From Verrucosispora sp. NA02020 (GTDB lineage Bacteria; Actinomycetota; Actinomycetes; Mycobacteriales; Micromonosporaceae), in assembly GCF_013364215.1 (NCBI RefSeq), contig NZ_CP054923.1, positions 6,200,001-6,264,000 of the forward strand: a stretch of 64,000 bases of DNA, in the 5' to 3' direction. The position numbers and the translations under genes were made by a program. Below the pieces are notes generated by a model. It was not told the origin of the DNA and did not search any database. It saw only the letters and a list, made by a program, of their open reading frames with translations. Numbering within the stretch: the stretch's first letter is position 1; each line of letters opens with the position of its first letter. Positions 53,033 to 62,050 of the stretch are shown piece after piece.

Positions 53033-54035
53033 AACGGATCCTCGGGTCGAGCACGGCGTACAGGAGGTCGACGAGCAGGTTGGCGATCAGGACCACCAGC
53101 ACCAGCATGGTCACCACGCCGATCACCACCGAGGATTCCCCGGTACGCGCCGACATCGTCACCAGCCGGCCGATGCCCGGCACGTTGAAGATGGTCTCGG
53201 TGACCACCGCGCCGGCCATCGCGGCGCCGATGTCGACGCCGAGGAAGGTGATCACGGGGATCAGCGAGTTGCGCAGCGTGTGCACACCGATGACGCGCTT
53301 GGTGGTCAGGCCCTTGGCCTTCGCCGTCCGGACGTAGTCGGCCCGGATGTTCTCCATGATGCTGGTCCGGGTGAGCCGGGCGGTGACCGCCAACGACGTC
53401 GCACCGAGCACCATGCCCGGGATGATCAGACTCGCCCAGGGGTAGTCGGGCTTGAATCCCGGGCTGAACATGCCGGTGGAGATCACGTCGGGAATCCAGC
53501 TCTGGCCGCGCAGGACGTTGCCGAACTTGACGCCGACGAACTCCCGCACGATCAGGCCGAGCACGAAGATCGGCACCGAGATGACGAAGACCGTGCTGAT
53601 CTTCACCGTGTAGTCGGCGAAGCTGCCGCCCCGCAGACCGGCGAGCACACCGGCGGCGATACCCACGACGGCCTCGAAGACGATGGCGATGAGCAGCAGC
53701 TTGAGCGTGAACGGAATGGCGTCCGCCACCAGGTCGGTGACCTCACGCTGGCGCAGGTTGATGCCGAAGTCGAAGTTAAGGAAGATGCCCTGCAGCCGGT
53801 CCAGGAACATCCCGAAGCAGGGGTTGCCCTTCTGGTCGAGGCAGGGGTCACCGTAGCCGAGTCGCTCGGTGATCGCCTCCAGCAGCGCGGGCGGCGGCGT
53901 CCGGTCCCCGAACAGCGCGCGGACCGGGTTCCCGCTGAACTGGATCGCCAGTGAAGTCAGGTAGTGGAGCAGGAACATGGTGCCCAGCACGGTGGGGATG
54001 AACTGGAGCAACCGTCGAATGACGTAGCGCCCCAT
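53025..54035 (-). CDS. Peptide ABC transporter permease, OppB/DppB type (operon 2)
   Basis: A 336-residue permease starting MGRYVIRRLLQFIPTVLGTMFLLHYLTSLAIQF, with six helices. The periplasmic loop is longer than in operon 1 and contains two cysteines (GDPCLDQKGNPCFGMF). The EAA loop is IRADYVRTAKAKGLTTKRVIGVHTLRNSLIPVITFLG. It ends DLLYAVLDPRIRYE. ATG 54035 has GAGGAG about 10 nt upstream; the upstream in-frame start at 54077 lies inside a hairpin. Confidence 0.92.
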   Translation of the reverse strand: MGRYVIRRLLQFIPTVLGTMFLLHYLTSLAIQFSGNPVRALFGDRTPPPALLEAITERLGYGDPCLDQKGNPCFGMFLDRLQGIFLNFDFGINLRQREVTDLVADAIPFTLKLLLIAIVFEAVVGIAAGVLAGLRGGSFADYTVKISTVFVISVPIFVLGLIVREFVGVKFGNVLRGQSWIPDVISTGMFSPGFKPDYPWASLIIPGMVLGATSLAVTARLTRTSIMENIRADYVRTAKAKGLTTKRVIGVHTLRNSLIPVITFLGVDIGAAMAGAVVTETIFNVPGIGRLVTMSARTGESSVVIGVVTMLVLVVLIANLLVDLLYAVLDPRIRYE

Positions 54036-54057
54036 GTCGGGGTCTCCTCTCGGCGCT

Positions 54058-54106
54058 GACGTGGCGGCAACGATCACCCTGGTGGGGAGACCGTTGCCGC
54101 CACGTC
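54058..54106 (-). terminator. Hairpin between binding-protein and permease genes (operon 2)
   Basis: A 15-bp perfect stem (54058-54072 with 54092-54106) with a 19-nt loop, 30 bp after the binding-protein stop. It mirrors the hairpin of operon 1 and probably lowers permease expression or stabilises the binding-protein message. Confidence 0.7.
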
Positions 54107-54135
54107 GTGTTACGGCAGGATCAGGCGGTTGAAGC

Positions 54136-55773
54136 TCAGTTCTGCTTCAGCGAAATCGCTGCGTAGTCGGCGTCCGAGACGGAGTTCCAGACGAACTGGT
54201 CGACGTTCTCGCTGTAAAGGGCACCAACCTTGTTGAACCACATCGGGATGACCGGCAGGTCCTCACCGACCAGGTCCTCCGCCTTCTGGTAGGACGGGAT
54301 CGCGGCCTGGATCGAGTCGGCCGAGTCACCCTCCTTCATGGCGGCGTCGAACTCGGGGTTGCTGTAGGTCGAGTTGTTGCTGCCCGAGCCCGTGGCGTAC
54401 AGCGGGTAGAGGAAGGTCTCCATGAACGGGTAGTCCGGACCCCAGCCGAGGCGGAACCCACCGGTGAACTTCTTCTGGTCGGCGGTCTCCAGGTACTCGG
54501 CGAACTGCAGGTTCACCCGCAGCTCGTAGTCGATACCCAGGGCCTCCTTGATCTGGTCGCCGACCGCCTGCAGCCACTGGTCGTGGCCGGCACCGGCGTT
54601 GGCCCACAGGATCAGCTTCTCACCGGCCGGCCAGCCGCCGGCCTCGGCGAGCAGCTGCTTGGCCTTCTCGACGTCCTTCTTGGCGTACGGGGTGACGTTC
54701 TCCCGAGCACCCTCGAAGGTCGGGGCGACGAAGCCGGTGGCCGGGGTGAACCGGCCGTCGAAGACGGCGTCGATGATCGACTGGCGGTCGATCGACAGCG
54801 AGAGCGCCTGCCGGACCCGCTTGTCCTTGAAGTTGTCCTGGTACAGCGGCATACCGACGTAGGTGAAGCTGTCACCCGGCTGCTCGTACATCCGGTCGGC
54901 GTAGGTGGCCTTAGCCTCCTTGTACCGGGCCGGCGGCACGGTGTAGAGCACGTCCAGCTCGCCGGCCTGGAAGGCGGCGTAGCCGGCGTCGATGTCGGCG
55001 AAGATCCGGTACTCGATGCGGTCCGGCTTGCCGGGGTCGCCCTTCCAGCTGTCGCTGCGGACGACGTTGATCGCGACGTTGTGCTGCCAGCTGCCGTCGA
55101 TCTTGTACGGGCCGTTGCCGATCGGCTTCTCGTTGCAGGCCGCAATGTCGGCGATGCAGGCCTCGGCCATCGGGAAGAAGCCCGGGTAGCCGATCGTGGT
55201 CGGGAAGCCCGAGAACGGGGCCTCCAGCTCGACGGTGAAGGTCAGGTCGTCGACCTTCTTGAGGCCGGACAGCTCCTTCGCCTTCGGCTCCGGGGCCTTC
55301 TGCGGGCCGTCGCCGTCCGGGTCCTCGGACTGGACGTCCTTGATACCGGCGATCCGCTTCATGAAGTAACCGTTGTTCTGGGCGTTCGGGCTGTAGGCCG
55401 CGAAGTTCCAGGAACGGATGAAGGCGTCGGCGTTGACCGGCTCACCGTTGTCGAAGGTGTAGCCGTCCTTGATCTTGATCGTCCAGAGCTTCTGGTCGTC
55501 CGAGTCGACCGACTCGGCCAGGTCCATCTCGACCGCGGCGCTCTCGGCGTTGTACTTGACGAGACCACGGAAGAGCGAACGGATCACGTACAGCGACGGC
55601 TCGTCGTCACCGCCGGAGGGCGTCAGGAACGCCGGCTCCGCGTTGTAGACGCGCAACGTACCGCCGGCCTGGCCGCTCGATTCGTTGTCGTTGTCGCTAC
55701 CACCGCCGCAGGCGGTGGCCAACATGGCGGTGGCGGTCGCCGCGACCGCCACCTTCAGGAATTTCCCGCGCAT
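54136..55773 (-). CDS. Peptide ABC transporter substrate-binding lipoprotein (opp operon 2)
   Basis: A 545-residue SBP_bac_5 protein. Signal peptide MRGKFLKVAVAATATAMLATAC with lipobox Cys22, then a Gly/Ser/Asn linker. Family segments: PSLYVIRSLFRGLVKYN, LWTIKIKDGYTFDNGEPVNADAFIRSWNF, PIGNGPYKI, VRQALSLSIDRQSI and LPVIPMWF. It contains a cysteine pair (EACIADIAACNEKP) near residue 210 that could form a disulfide. It is only moderately like the operon 1 protein, so the two systems probably prefer different peptides. GAGGAGG precedes ATG 55773. Confidence 0.92.
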   Translation of the reverse strand: MRGKFLKVAVAATATAMLATACGGGSDNDNESSGQAGGTLRVYNAEPAFLTPSGGDDEPSLYVIRSLFRGLVKYNAESAAVEMDLAESVDSDDQKLWTIKIKDGYTFDNGEPVNADAFIRSWNFAAYSPNAQNNGYFMKRIAGIKDVQSEDPDGDGPQKAPEPKAKELSGLKKVDDLTFTVELEAPFSGFPTTIGYPGFFPMAEACIADIAACNEKPIGNGPYKIDGSWQHNVAINVVRSDSWKGDPGKPDRIEYRIFADIDAGYAAFQAGELDVLYTVPPARYKEAKATYADRMYEQPGDSFTYVGMPLYQDNFKDKRVRQALSLSIDRQSIIDAVFDGRFTPATGFVAPTFEGARENVTPYAKKDVEKAKQLLAEAGGWPAGEKLILWANAGAGHDQWLQAVGDQIKEALGIDYELRVNLQFAEYLETADQKKFTGGFRLGWGPDYPFMETFLYPLYATGSGSNNSTYSNPEFDAAMKEGDSADSIQAAIPSYQKAEDLVGEDLPVIPMWFNKVGALYSENVDQFVWNSVSDADYAAISLKQN

Positions 55774-56147
55774 GGGAGTGCCTCCTCAGGGCGCTCGGCT
55801 CACGAGGGGGTTGTGAGGTGCCTGCCACTGTGACACCCGATGCGCCCAAGCCGAAAGGCGTGTTATCAACCCGATACCCGCCCGGGACGGCCTCGACATC
55901 GACCTGGAGCCCCCTCCACGCCGCTCGACAGGCATGCTATGAGCTGCCCGTCAACGGCTTTTTCGGGCCCGATTGGCCGATTGCCGGCGCGGCCGGAACA
56001 CCCCGGAGCATCGACCAGGAAACCTGAGGTGAATCCCGCCACGTCGCCCCGAATACTAACCGAAAAGACGATGTCAATTCCAGACGGGAGACCGAACCCG
56101 TTACTCGGGTGATCGTCCGCCGGAGAGCCCGTACGAGCCCCGTCCGC
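55774..56147. other. Intergenic region upstream of opp operon 2, no gene seen
   Basis: 374 bp between the binding-protein gene and the response-regulator gene, both minus strand. It must carry the operon 2 promoter and the end of the two-component operon. No clear promoter pair stands out. An AT-richer patch lies at 56035-56075. Reading frames here have non-coding composition. Confidence 0.55.
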
Positions 56148-56834
56148 TCACACCAACCGGCGGTCCGCGGCCCAGCGGGACAACTCGTAGCGGTTGGACA
56201 TCTGGAGCTTGCGCAACACGTTGGAGACGTGCGTCTCGACCGTCTTGATCGAGATGTACAGCTCCCGGGCGATCTCCTTGTACGCGTACCCCCGGGCCAG
56301 CAGCCGCAGCACCTCGCGCTCGCGGTTGGTGAGCTGGTCCAGCTCGGGATCGGCGACCGGGGCGTCGGGGCGGGACGCGAAGGCGTCCAGCACGAACCCG
56401 GCCAGCCGGGGGCTGAACACGGCGTCCCCGTCGGCCACCCGCCGGATCGCCGCAGCCAGTTCGTCCGGTGAGATGGTCTTGGTGACGTAGCCCCGGGCAC
56501 CGGCCCGGATCAGCCCGATCACGTCCTCGGCGGCGTCGGAGACGCTGAGCGCCAGGAACCGCACCTGCGGGTGGCTGCGCCGCATCGCCTCCAGCACCGC
56601 GCGACCGCCCCCGTCGGGCATGTGTACGTCGAGCAGCACCACGTCCGGTCCGGTGGCCGCGATCCTGCTGACCGCCTCGGCCACCGTGCTCGCCTCACCC
56701 ACCACCTCGACGTGCGCGCCCAGTTCGGCGCGTACCCCGGCGCGGAACATGGCGTGGTCGTCGACCAGGAACACGCGCAGCCGCTCGGGTCCGGCTCCCG
56801 TCGGCTCGGCCGGTGGCGTCGACTGCTCGGTCAT
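56148..56834 (-). CDS. LuxR/NarL-family response regulator
   Basis: A 228-residue two-component regulator. The receiver domain (residues 19-135) has the acidic pair in VFLVDDHAMF, the phospho-acceptor Asp69 in VVLLDVHMPDGG, the Ser/Thr switch in ALSVSDAAEDV and Lys in YVTKTI. The C-terminal LuxR HTH (about 165-228) has LTNREREVLRLLARGYAYKEIARELYISIKTVETHVSNVLRKL. ATG 56834 overlaps the kinase stop (ATGA), so kinase and regulator are coupled. Likely targets include the divergent PspC/LiaF-like genes. Confidence 0.93.
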   Translation of the reverse strand: MTEQSTPPAEPTGAGPERLRVFLVDDHAMFRAGVRAELGAHVEVVGEASTVAEAVSRIAATGPDVVLLDVHMPDGGGRAVLEAMRRSHPQVRFLALSVSDAAEDVIGLIRAGARGYVTKTISPDELAAAIRRVADGDAVFSPRLAGFVLDAFASRPDAPVADPELDQLTNREREVLRLLARGYAYKEIARELYISIKTVETHVSNVLRKLQMSNRYELSRWAADRRLV

Positions 56835-58084
56835 GATCTGTCCCTTTCCGCCGTGGCCGAGTCCCGACTGATCGGCAGGATCAGTCGGACCTCGGTCCCC
56901 TCCCCCGGTCCGGAGCGGATCTCCGCCCGGCCGCCGTGTCGCTTCATCCGCCCGATGATCGAGCCCCGTACACCGTGCCGGTGATCCTCCACGGTATCCG
57001 GATCGAAGCCCGCCCCCCGGTCCCGTACGAAGACACTGACCTGGTCGGGTTCCACCTCCGCGTAGAGCGAGACGGTCTGCACCCCGGCATGCCGGGCGGC
57101 GTTCACCAGTGCCTCCCGGGCCGCGGCCACGATCGCGCCGACCCGTTCGTCGGTGTCCCGGTCACCGACCACCACCGCCTCCACGGTGATCGCGAAGGTG
57201 TCCTCGACCTCGGCCGCGGCCTGTTCCAACGCGGCGGCGAACCGTTCGGTCGGCGACGCGGTCGGCTTGTAGAGCCAGTTCCGAAGCGAACGCTCCTGGC
57301 CCCGGGCCAGCCGCTGGACGGCCTTCACGTCGCTGGCGTTGCGCTGGATCAACGCGAGGGTGTGCAGCACCTGGTCGTGCACCATGGCCGCCAGTTCGGC
57401 CCGTTCCTGTTCCCGGATGCGACCCTCACGCTCCGAGCGGAGCTGGTTCCAGGTCCGCCAGAGCACCGGCGCCGTCACCACCCCGACACCGGCCAGGCCG
57501 ACCAGCGCGAAGATCACGCCGTTGATCACCGCGTCCAGGTTCTGCGCCGGGGAGTAGACGGCGGCGACACCGATGATGCCGACGGCGACCAACACCCCAC
57601 CGCCGACGAACCGGAGCACGAAGGCCCGCCGGTCGCTCTCCTCCACCACCGCGCCGAGCCACGGCACCGGCAGCGACTCGCCCCACTGCCGCCGCCGCTC
57701 GGGGGTGGACTGGTGCCAGATCACGCCGGCACCCACCGCGATGATCGCGACCAGCCAGCCGGCGGTGCCCGCCGCACCCACCGAGTCGAAGAGCATCATC
57801 TGGACCAGCAGTACGCCGAGCCCGATCGCCACGAAGGGCAGCAGCTGCCCGAACTCCCGCCGGGGCGGTACGGCGGTGTCTCCCGGACGCAGCGGCACGA
57901 CGGCCCAGAAGGCCGCATAGAGCAGCAGGCCGAGCCCGCTCAGCCCGAGCAGCACCATGAAGGCGACCCGGACCCGGCGTACCGGAACGTCGAGGTGCTC
58001 GGCGATGCCGGCAGCCACCCCGGCGGCCATCCGGTGCTCCGGGGCGCGATAGAGGCGCGGTGGCTGGCTGACGGTACTGATCAC
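56831..58084 (-). CDS. PspC-domain sensor histidine kinase (HisKA_3 type)
   Basis: A 417-residue kinase. Residues 8-68 form a PspC domain (RAPEHRMAAGVAAGIAEHLDVPVRRVRVAF plus the helix LLGLSGLGLLLYAAFWAVVPL). Four more hydrophobic helices follow to residue 210. The dimerisation/phosphorylation helix is RAELAAMVHDQVLHTLALIQRNAS (His236). The HATPase domain has EALVNAARHAG (N box) and VRDRGAGFDPD (G1 box). Such PspC kinases sense envelope stress. GTG 58084 has GGGAG upstream. It is divergent from a PspC/LiaF-like gene. Confidence 0.92.
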   Translation of the reverse strand: MISTVSQPPRLYRAPEHRMAAGVAAGIAEHLDVPVRRVRVAFMVLLGLSGLGLLLYAAFWAVVPLRPGDTAVPPRREFGQLLPFVAIGLGVLLVQMMLFDSVGAAGTAGWLVAIIAVGAGVIWHQSTPERRRQWGESLPVPWLGAVVEESDRRAFVLRFVGGGVLVAVGIIGVAAVYSPAQNLDAVINGVIFALVGLAGVGVVTAPVLWRTWNQLRSEREGRIREQERAELAAMVHDQVLHTLALIQRNASDVKAVQRLARGQERSLRNWLYKPTASPTERFAAALEQAAAEVEDTFAITVEAVVVGDRDTDERVGAIVAAAREALVNAARHAGVQTVSLYAEVEPDQVSVFVRDRGAGFDPDTVEDHRHGVRGSIIGRMKRHGGRAEIRSGPGEGTEVRLILPISRDSATAERDRS

Positions 58085-58270
58085 GTACTCCCTGGTCAGA
58101 ACGGCTCGTGCCGGTGAAGGAGGAATGCGGCGGCGTTGGTCCGATCGTCACACGCGCGGTGGTCGGCCGACCACGGGGACGCCCCGGACATTGGCGGCCC
58201 ACCGATCTCAGGGTGGGGTCAGGGTCGTCTCCGGAGGTCGCTCGGGTCCGTGGCGCAGCAGTATCGAGAC

Positions 58271-60034
58271 ATGACCGACGACGCTGCTCAGCCGCACCGG
58301 CCGGGGCCCACGGAGAAGGCGCCGGGGCACGACGCCCCGGCACCGGACGCGCCCGACACACCGGGCGCCGTTCAGGACGGTCCCGACACACCGGCCGCTG
58401 CTCCGGACGGTCCCGACCCGTCGGCCGCACCGCCACCGGCTGGATCGACGGCGTGGGACGCGACGCCCCCGCCGGTCGGCACGCCACCACCCGCCGGGCC
58501 GGGGGGGCCGGGCGGGTCGGCGTACACCGAGGGTCCGCCGGCCGCCCCGCCGCCCGGCGGGAGCGGCGCACCACCACCCGGGGGGACCGGCGCACCACCG
58601 CCGTCGGAGGGTCCCTGGCCGCACTTCGGCGGCGCCGGATTCACCTCGCGGTACGGGCTGGTCCGCCCCCGCGACGGCCGTTACCTGGCCGGGGTGTGCG
58701 CCGCCGTCGGTCGCGCCACCAACACCGACCCGGTGCTCTGGCGGGTGCTGCTCGCCGTGCTCGGCTTCTTCGGCGGCATCGGCATCCTGCTCTACGTCAC
58801 CGCCTGGTTGATCATCCCGGGCGAGGGCGACACCGCCTCACCTGTCGAGTCCATGCTCGGGCGGGGTCGGTCCAGCATGTCCCCGGTGACCGTGATCGTG
58901 CTCAGCATCCTGGTCGCGATCAGCTTCGGCTTCATCGTCACCGACGCCTTCCGGGCGGTGCTGCTCGGCGCGGCGATCCTGGTCGGCGGCGCACTGCTGC
59001 TCAACCGCCACCAGCAACGCGGCCCGCATCCTGCGGGCGGTCCGGTCGGCGCACCGGCGCCACCCGCCGGACCTCCGGGTCCGGTGCCGCCGGTGAGCTA
59101 TCCCGGCCCCGCCGGATATCCGCCGCCGCCCGGCGGGTTCGGCCGCACCGTCCCGGCGTTCACCGCGCCGGCCGCCTTCCACGCGCCCGCCCCGGTCCCC
59201 GGATCGGCACCCGCTCCGGCCGGGCGCGCCGAGGACCCGACCCGGTTCCTGCCGCCGACCCCACCGTGGTCCCCGGTGGGCTCCCCCACGCCGCTGGTGG
59301 TGCCACCGACCGTGCCGCCGCACTCGTCGACCTACCGTGCCCCGTTCGCCCCGCACGGCCCGTACGCCGGGCAGACCCCGGTGGCACCGCCGCCCAGGCC
59401 GCCGAAGCCGCCGAAGAAGCCCCGGGAACGTTCCGCACTCGGTGCGGTGACCTTCTCGCTGATCTTCGTCGCGCTGGGCGCGGTGGGCATCCTCGATCTG
59501 CTCGACGTCTTCCGGATCGGCGCGTCGGCGTACTTCGCGGCGGTTCTCGCCGTGATCGCCCTGGGCCTGCTGGTGGGCACCTGGTTCGGCCGGGCCCGCT
59601 GGCTCATCGCGCTCGGTCTGGTGGCCTCCGCCGCTCTGGGGGTGGCCACGGTCGCCGAGTCGTACGACCGGGTCCGTGGTGTGGACGGCACCGTGACCTG
59701 GGCGCCCACCGACCACCGCGACCTCGCGGTGCGGTACGAGCAGAGCTTCTCCGACGCGGTGCTCGACCTGCGCGCGGTCGACTTCGACCAGAAGGACACC
59801 GAGATCACCGTGGTCATCAACTTCGGCGAGGCCACGGTGGTCGTTCCGCCGAACGTGGACGTGACGACCAACGCGCATGTCACCGCAGGTGACGCCAACG
59901 TCTTCGGCCAACGCACCGGCGGCCTGGACAACCGGCTCACGGAGATCGTCGACCTCGGCGCGGACGGTGTCGGTGGCGGCAAGCTCCGCCTCAACCTGCA
60001 GATCAACGCCGGACACATGGAGGTGACCCGGTGA
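58271..60034 (+). CDS. PspC-domain membrane protein with LiaF-like C-terminal domain
   Basis: A 587-residue protein. Residues 1-120 are Pro/Ala/Gly-rich and probably disordered. A PspC domain follows (YGLVRPRDGRYLAGVCAAVGRATNTDPVLWRVLLAVLGFFGGIGILLYVTAWLIIPGEGD), then two helices (VTVIVLSILVAISFGFIVTDAF and AVLLGAAILVGGALLL). A second Pro-rich linker leads to two more helices and a beta-rich C-terminal domain (AVRYEQSFSDAVLDLRAVDF...TVVINFGEATVVVPPNVDV) like LiaF/toastrack domains. It probably senses envelope stress with the divergent kinase. ATG 58271 is a best guess; GTG 58250 is in frame. Confidence 0.85.
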   Translation: MTDDAAQPHRPGPTEKAPGHDAPAPDAPDTPGAVQDGPDTPAAAPDGPDPSAAPPPAGSTAWDATPPPVGTPPPAGPGGPGGSAYTEGPPAAPPPGGSGAPPPGGTGAPPPSEGPWPHFGGAGFTSRYGLVRPRDGRYLAGVCAAVGRATNTDPVLWRVLLAVLGFFGGIGILLYVTAWLIIPGEGDTASPVESMLGRGRSSMSPVTVIVLSILVAISFGFIVTDAFRAVLLGAAILVGGALLLNRHQQRGPHPAGGPVGAPAPPAGPPGPVPPVSYPGPAGYPPPPGGFGRTVPAFTAPAAFHAPAPVPGSAPAPAGRAEDPTRFLPPTPPWSPVGSPTPLVVPPTVPPHSSTYRAPFAPHGPYAGQTPVAPPPRPPKPPKKPRERSALGAVTFSLIFVALGAVGILDLLDVFRIGASAYFAAVLAVIALGLLVGTWFGRARWLIALGLVASAALGVATVAESYDRVRGVDGTVTWAPTDHRDLAVRYEQSFSDAVLDLRAVDFDQKDTEITVVINFGEATVVVPPNVDVTTNAHVTAGDANVFGQRTGGLDNRLTEIVDLGADGVGGGKLRLNLQINAGHMEVTR

Positions 60035-60558
60035 GGGTGCATCGCACGGACCTGGTGTCGTTCGCCTTCGGGCTGCTCTTCCTGTCGTTCGCCGCCTGGT
60101 GGCTACTGGCCCAGGTGCTCGGCCTGGTGCTGCCGCCGGTGGGTTGGTTCCTGGCCGGTGGGTTGATCCTGATCGGCGCGTTCGGCCTGGTCGGTGCGCT
60201 GCGGTCCAGCCGACACAGCCGGACGTCGGCGGACGAGGCCGTCCCGACCGAGCCGGCCGCTCCCCCGGCCGCCGGCCTGGGCTCGCCGACCGCCTTCGAG
60301 CCGTCGGACCTGGACTCGCCGACCGCCTTCGGGCCGACCGGCCCCGACTCGCCGACCGTCTCCGGGCCCACCGACCCGGACTCACCGACCGTGTTCCGGC
60401 CGACCGACCCGGACTCACCGGCGGGCACCTGGCCCGACCTGGCCGGCGACCCGGCCACCGGGACGGCGCCGGGCCGGGCGGAGACGGACGACCGGACCCT
60501 CGGTCTCCCCTACGGGGACGACACGTCGCCGACGCCGCCACGGGGGCCTGCCGCCTGA
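60031..60558 (+). CDS. Small membrane protein with repetitive Pro/Thr/Asp tail
   Basis: A 175-residue protein: two helices at the N-terminus (LVSFAFGLLFLSFAAWWLLAQVLGLVL and VGWFLAGGLILIGAFGLVGAL), then a long soluble tail. The tail contains five degenerate 9-10-residue repeats around DSPT(A/V)xxPT(D/G)P at about residues 95-135. GTG 60031 overlaps the LiaF-like gene's stop (GTGA), so it belongs to the same operon and probably the same envelope-stress complex. No known family is recognised beyond this. Confidence 0.78.
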   Translation: MRVHRTDLVSFAFGLLFLSFAAWWLLAQVLGLVLPPVGWFLAGGLILIGAFGLVGALRSSRHSRTSADEAVPTEPAAPPAAGLGSPTAFEPSDLDSPTAFGPTGPDSPTVSGPTDPDSPTVFRPTDPDSPAGTWPDLAGDPATGTAPGRAETDDRTLGLPYGDDTSPTPPRGPAA

Positions 60559-60584
60559 CCATGCGGCGCCTGTCCGCAGCCGCC

Positions 60585-60590
60585 TATGCT
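60585..60590 (+). promoter_or_regulatory. Possible -10 of psd promoter
   Basis: TATGCT lies 153 bp before the psd start codon. With initiation about 7 nt downstream it would give a roughly 145-nt 5' leader. No matching -35 is obvious. Confidence 0.3.
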
Positions 60591-60742
60591 GGCCGGTGTG
60601 CTCCCGCCTCCGTCGGCCGGCCACGCCGCAGGGCCTCCTGCGCTGGCCGCCGGCTCGCGCGGGCCGTCCGTGGCAGGCCCGGCCCCGCCACTGGCGGTGA
60701 TCTCGCGACAGTCGCCTCTACCCCGTCAGGAGCCTGTTCGAC

Positions 60743-61990
60743 ATGACCCAGTCCCCCGCCGTGCGTGTCCCCGGACGGTCCGGTCCGGTCCGCCTCGGCG
60801 AGCGTGCCGCCCGTACTCTCGTCGCCGAGCTCGCTCGGATCAACGACCCGAAGGCCGCCCTGCTTGTGGGCGCTGCCCCGGAGTCCGCTGTGCTGGCCGC
60901 AGCGATCGACGCGCTGCTGCCCGGCGACACCCTCACCCTGGTGCCCACCGAGCGCGTCAGTGCGACGGCGCTGCGGGAACACGTCACCGCCCAGGGGCGC
61001 TGGGTCGCCGACCGGGTCCGTGTGGTGGACAGCCTCACCGAGGCCGAGCCCGCCACCGTGGTGGTCGCCGGTGAGCCGTTCGTCGGCACCGCGGACGAGA
61101 CCCGGAGCACCGTCGAGGAGCTGACCAAGTACCTGGCCGACGGCGGGGTACTCACCGTGTCCACGGCGGTCGCCCGGACCGCCGGCGCCGCCGCCGAGCT
61201 GGAGCGGCAGGGCGCGCTGCACGGCGTCGGGGCCGACCTGGTGCTGCGCAACTCACCGCCGGTACGCGTGTACCGGCTCCGCTTCACGCCGGCCGACGCC
61301 GCGTCGGCGGAGCGTCTCGCTCCCGCCTACCGGCCGTCGAGCGTGCCGCTGACCCGCGACATGCACATCGACTCCAACGGGGTGGCCGCCGCCGGCATCG
61401 CCCTCGGTCTGGCCGCGCTGACCCGCCTGGCCCGGCCGAAGTCGAAGCTCTGGTTGCTGCCCGCGCTGGCCGCCGCGCCCGTGGCCGCCTTCTTCCGCGA
61501 CCCGGAGCGGGACGTGCCGGAGGACCCGTCGGCCGTGGTGGCCGCCGCCGACGGCGAGGTGCTGTCCGTGCAGCGCCTGCACGACGAGCGCTTCGGCGAC
61601 GGCGAGTTCCTGCGGGTCGCCGTCTTCCTCTCGGTGCTCGACGTGCACGTCAACCGCTCGCCGGTGGCGGGCAAGGTGGTGGACTACTTCGTCGCCGACG
61701 GCGGGTTCGTCAACGCGATGAAGCCGGACGCGGAGCACAACGTGGCCGCGTACACGGTGCTGGACACCGCCCACGGCACCGTCGTGGTGGCCCAGCGGAC
61801 CGGCCTGATCGCGCGGCGGATCGTGCAGCGGGCCCCGATCGGCGCACTGCTGGCCCGGGGCGAGCGGTTCGGCCTGATCCGGTTCGGTTCGCGGACCGAC
61901 GTCTACCTGCCGGCCGAGGCCGCCGAGCCGCTGGTCGGGCCGGGCGACAAGGTCGTCGGTGGGTCGAGCGTCATCGCCCGCTGGCGCTGA
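60743..61990 (+). CDS. psd: Phosphatidylserine decarboxylase with N-terminal Rossmann-like domain
   Basis: A 415-residue protein. The C-terminal 210 residues are a pyruvoyl-dependent decarboxylase: AFFRDPERDVP, AADGEVLSV, FLSVLDVHVNRSPVAGKV, KPDAEHNVAAYTVL and the self-cleavage motif VVGGSSVIARWR near the end, whose Ser becomes the pyruvoyl group. It makes phosphatidylethanolamine from the PssA product. Residues 1-195 look like a methyltransferase-type Rossmann fold (AALLVGAAPESAVLAAAIDALLPGDTLTLVPTERV) lacking the glycine-rich SAM loop. AGGAG precedes ATG 60743 by about 10 nt. Convergent with pssA. Confidence 0.9.
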   Translation: MTQSPAVRVPGRSGPVRLGERAARTLVAELARINDPKAALLVGAAPESAVLAAAIDALLPGDTLTLVPTERVSATALREHVTAQGRWVADRVRVVDSLTEAEPATVVVAGEPFVGTADETRSTVEELTKYLADGGVLTVSTAVARTAGAAAELERQGALHGVGADLVLRNSPPVRVYRLRFTPADAASAERLAPAYRPSSVPLTRDMHIDSNGVAAAGIALGLAALTRLARPKSKLWLLPALAAAPVAAFFRDPERDVPEDPSAVVAAADGEVLSVQRLHDERFGDGEFLRVAVFLSVLDVHVNRSPVAGKVVDYFVADGGFVNAMKPDAEHNVAAYTVLDTAHGTVVVAQRTGLIARRIVQRAPIGALLARGERFGLIRFGSRTDVYLPAEAAEPLVGPGDKVVGGSSVIARWR

Positions 61991-61996
61991 GCGGTA

Positions 61997-62034
61997 CGAA
62001 GAAGGGGCGTCCCGGCCGGGACGCCCCTTCTTCG
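61997..62034. terminator. Bidirectional terminator between psd and pssA
   Basis: A perfect 38-bp palindrome (61997-62015 with 62016-62034), starting 6 bp past the psd stop and 16 bp from the pssA stop. The centre would open to a short loop. Confidence 0.85.
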
Positions 62035-62050
62035 TGCCATGTCGATCAGG

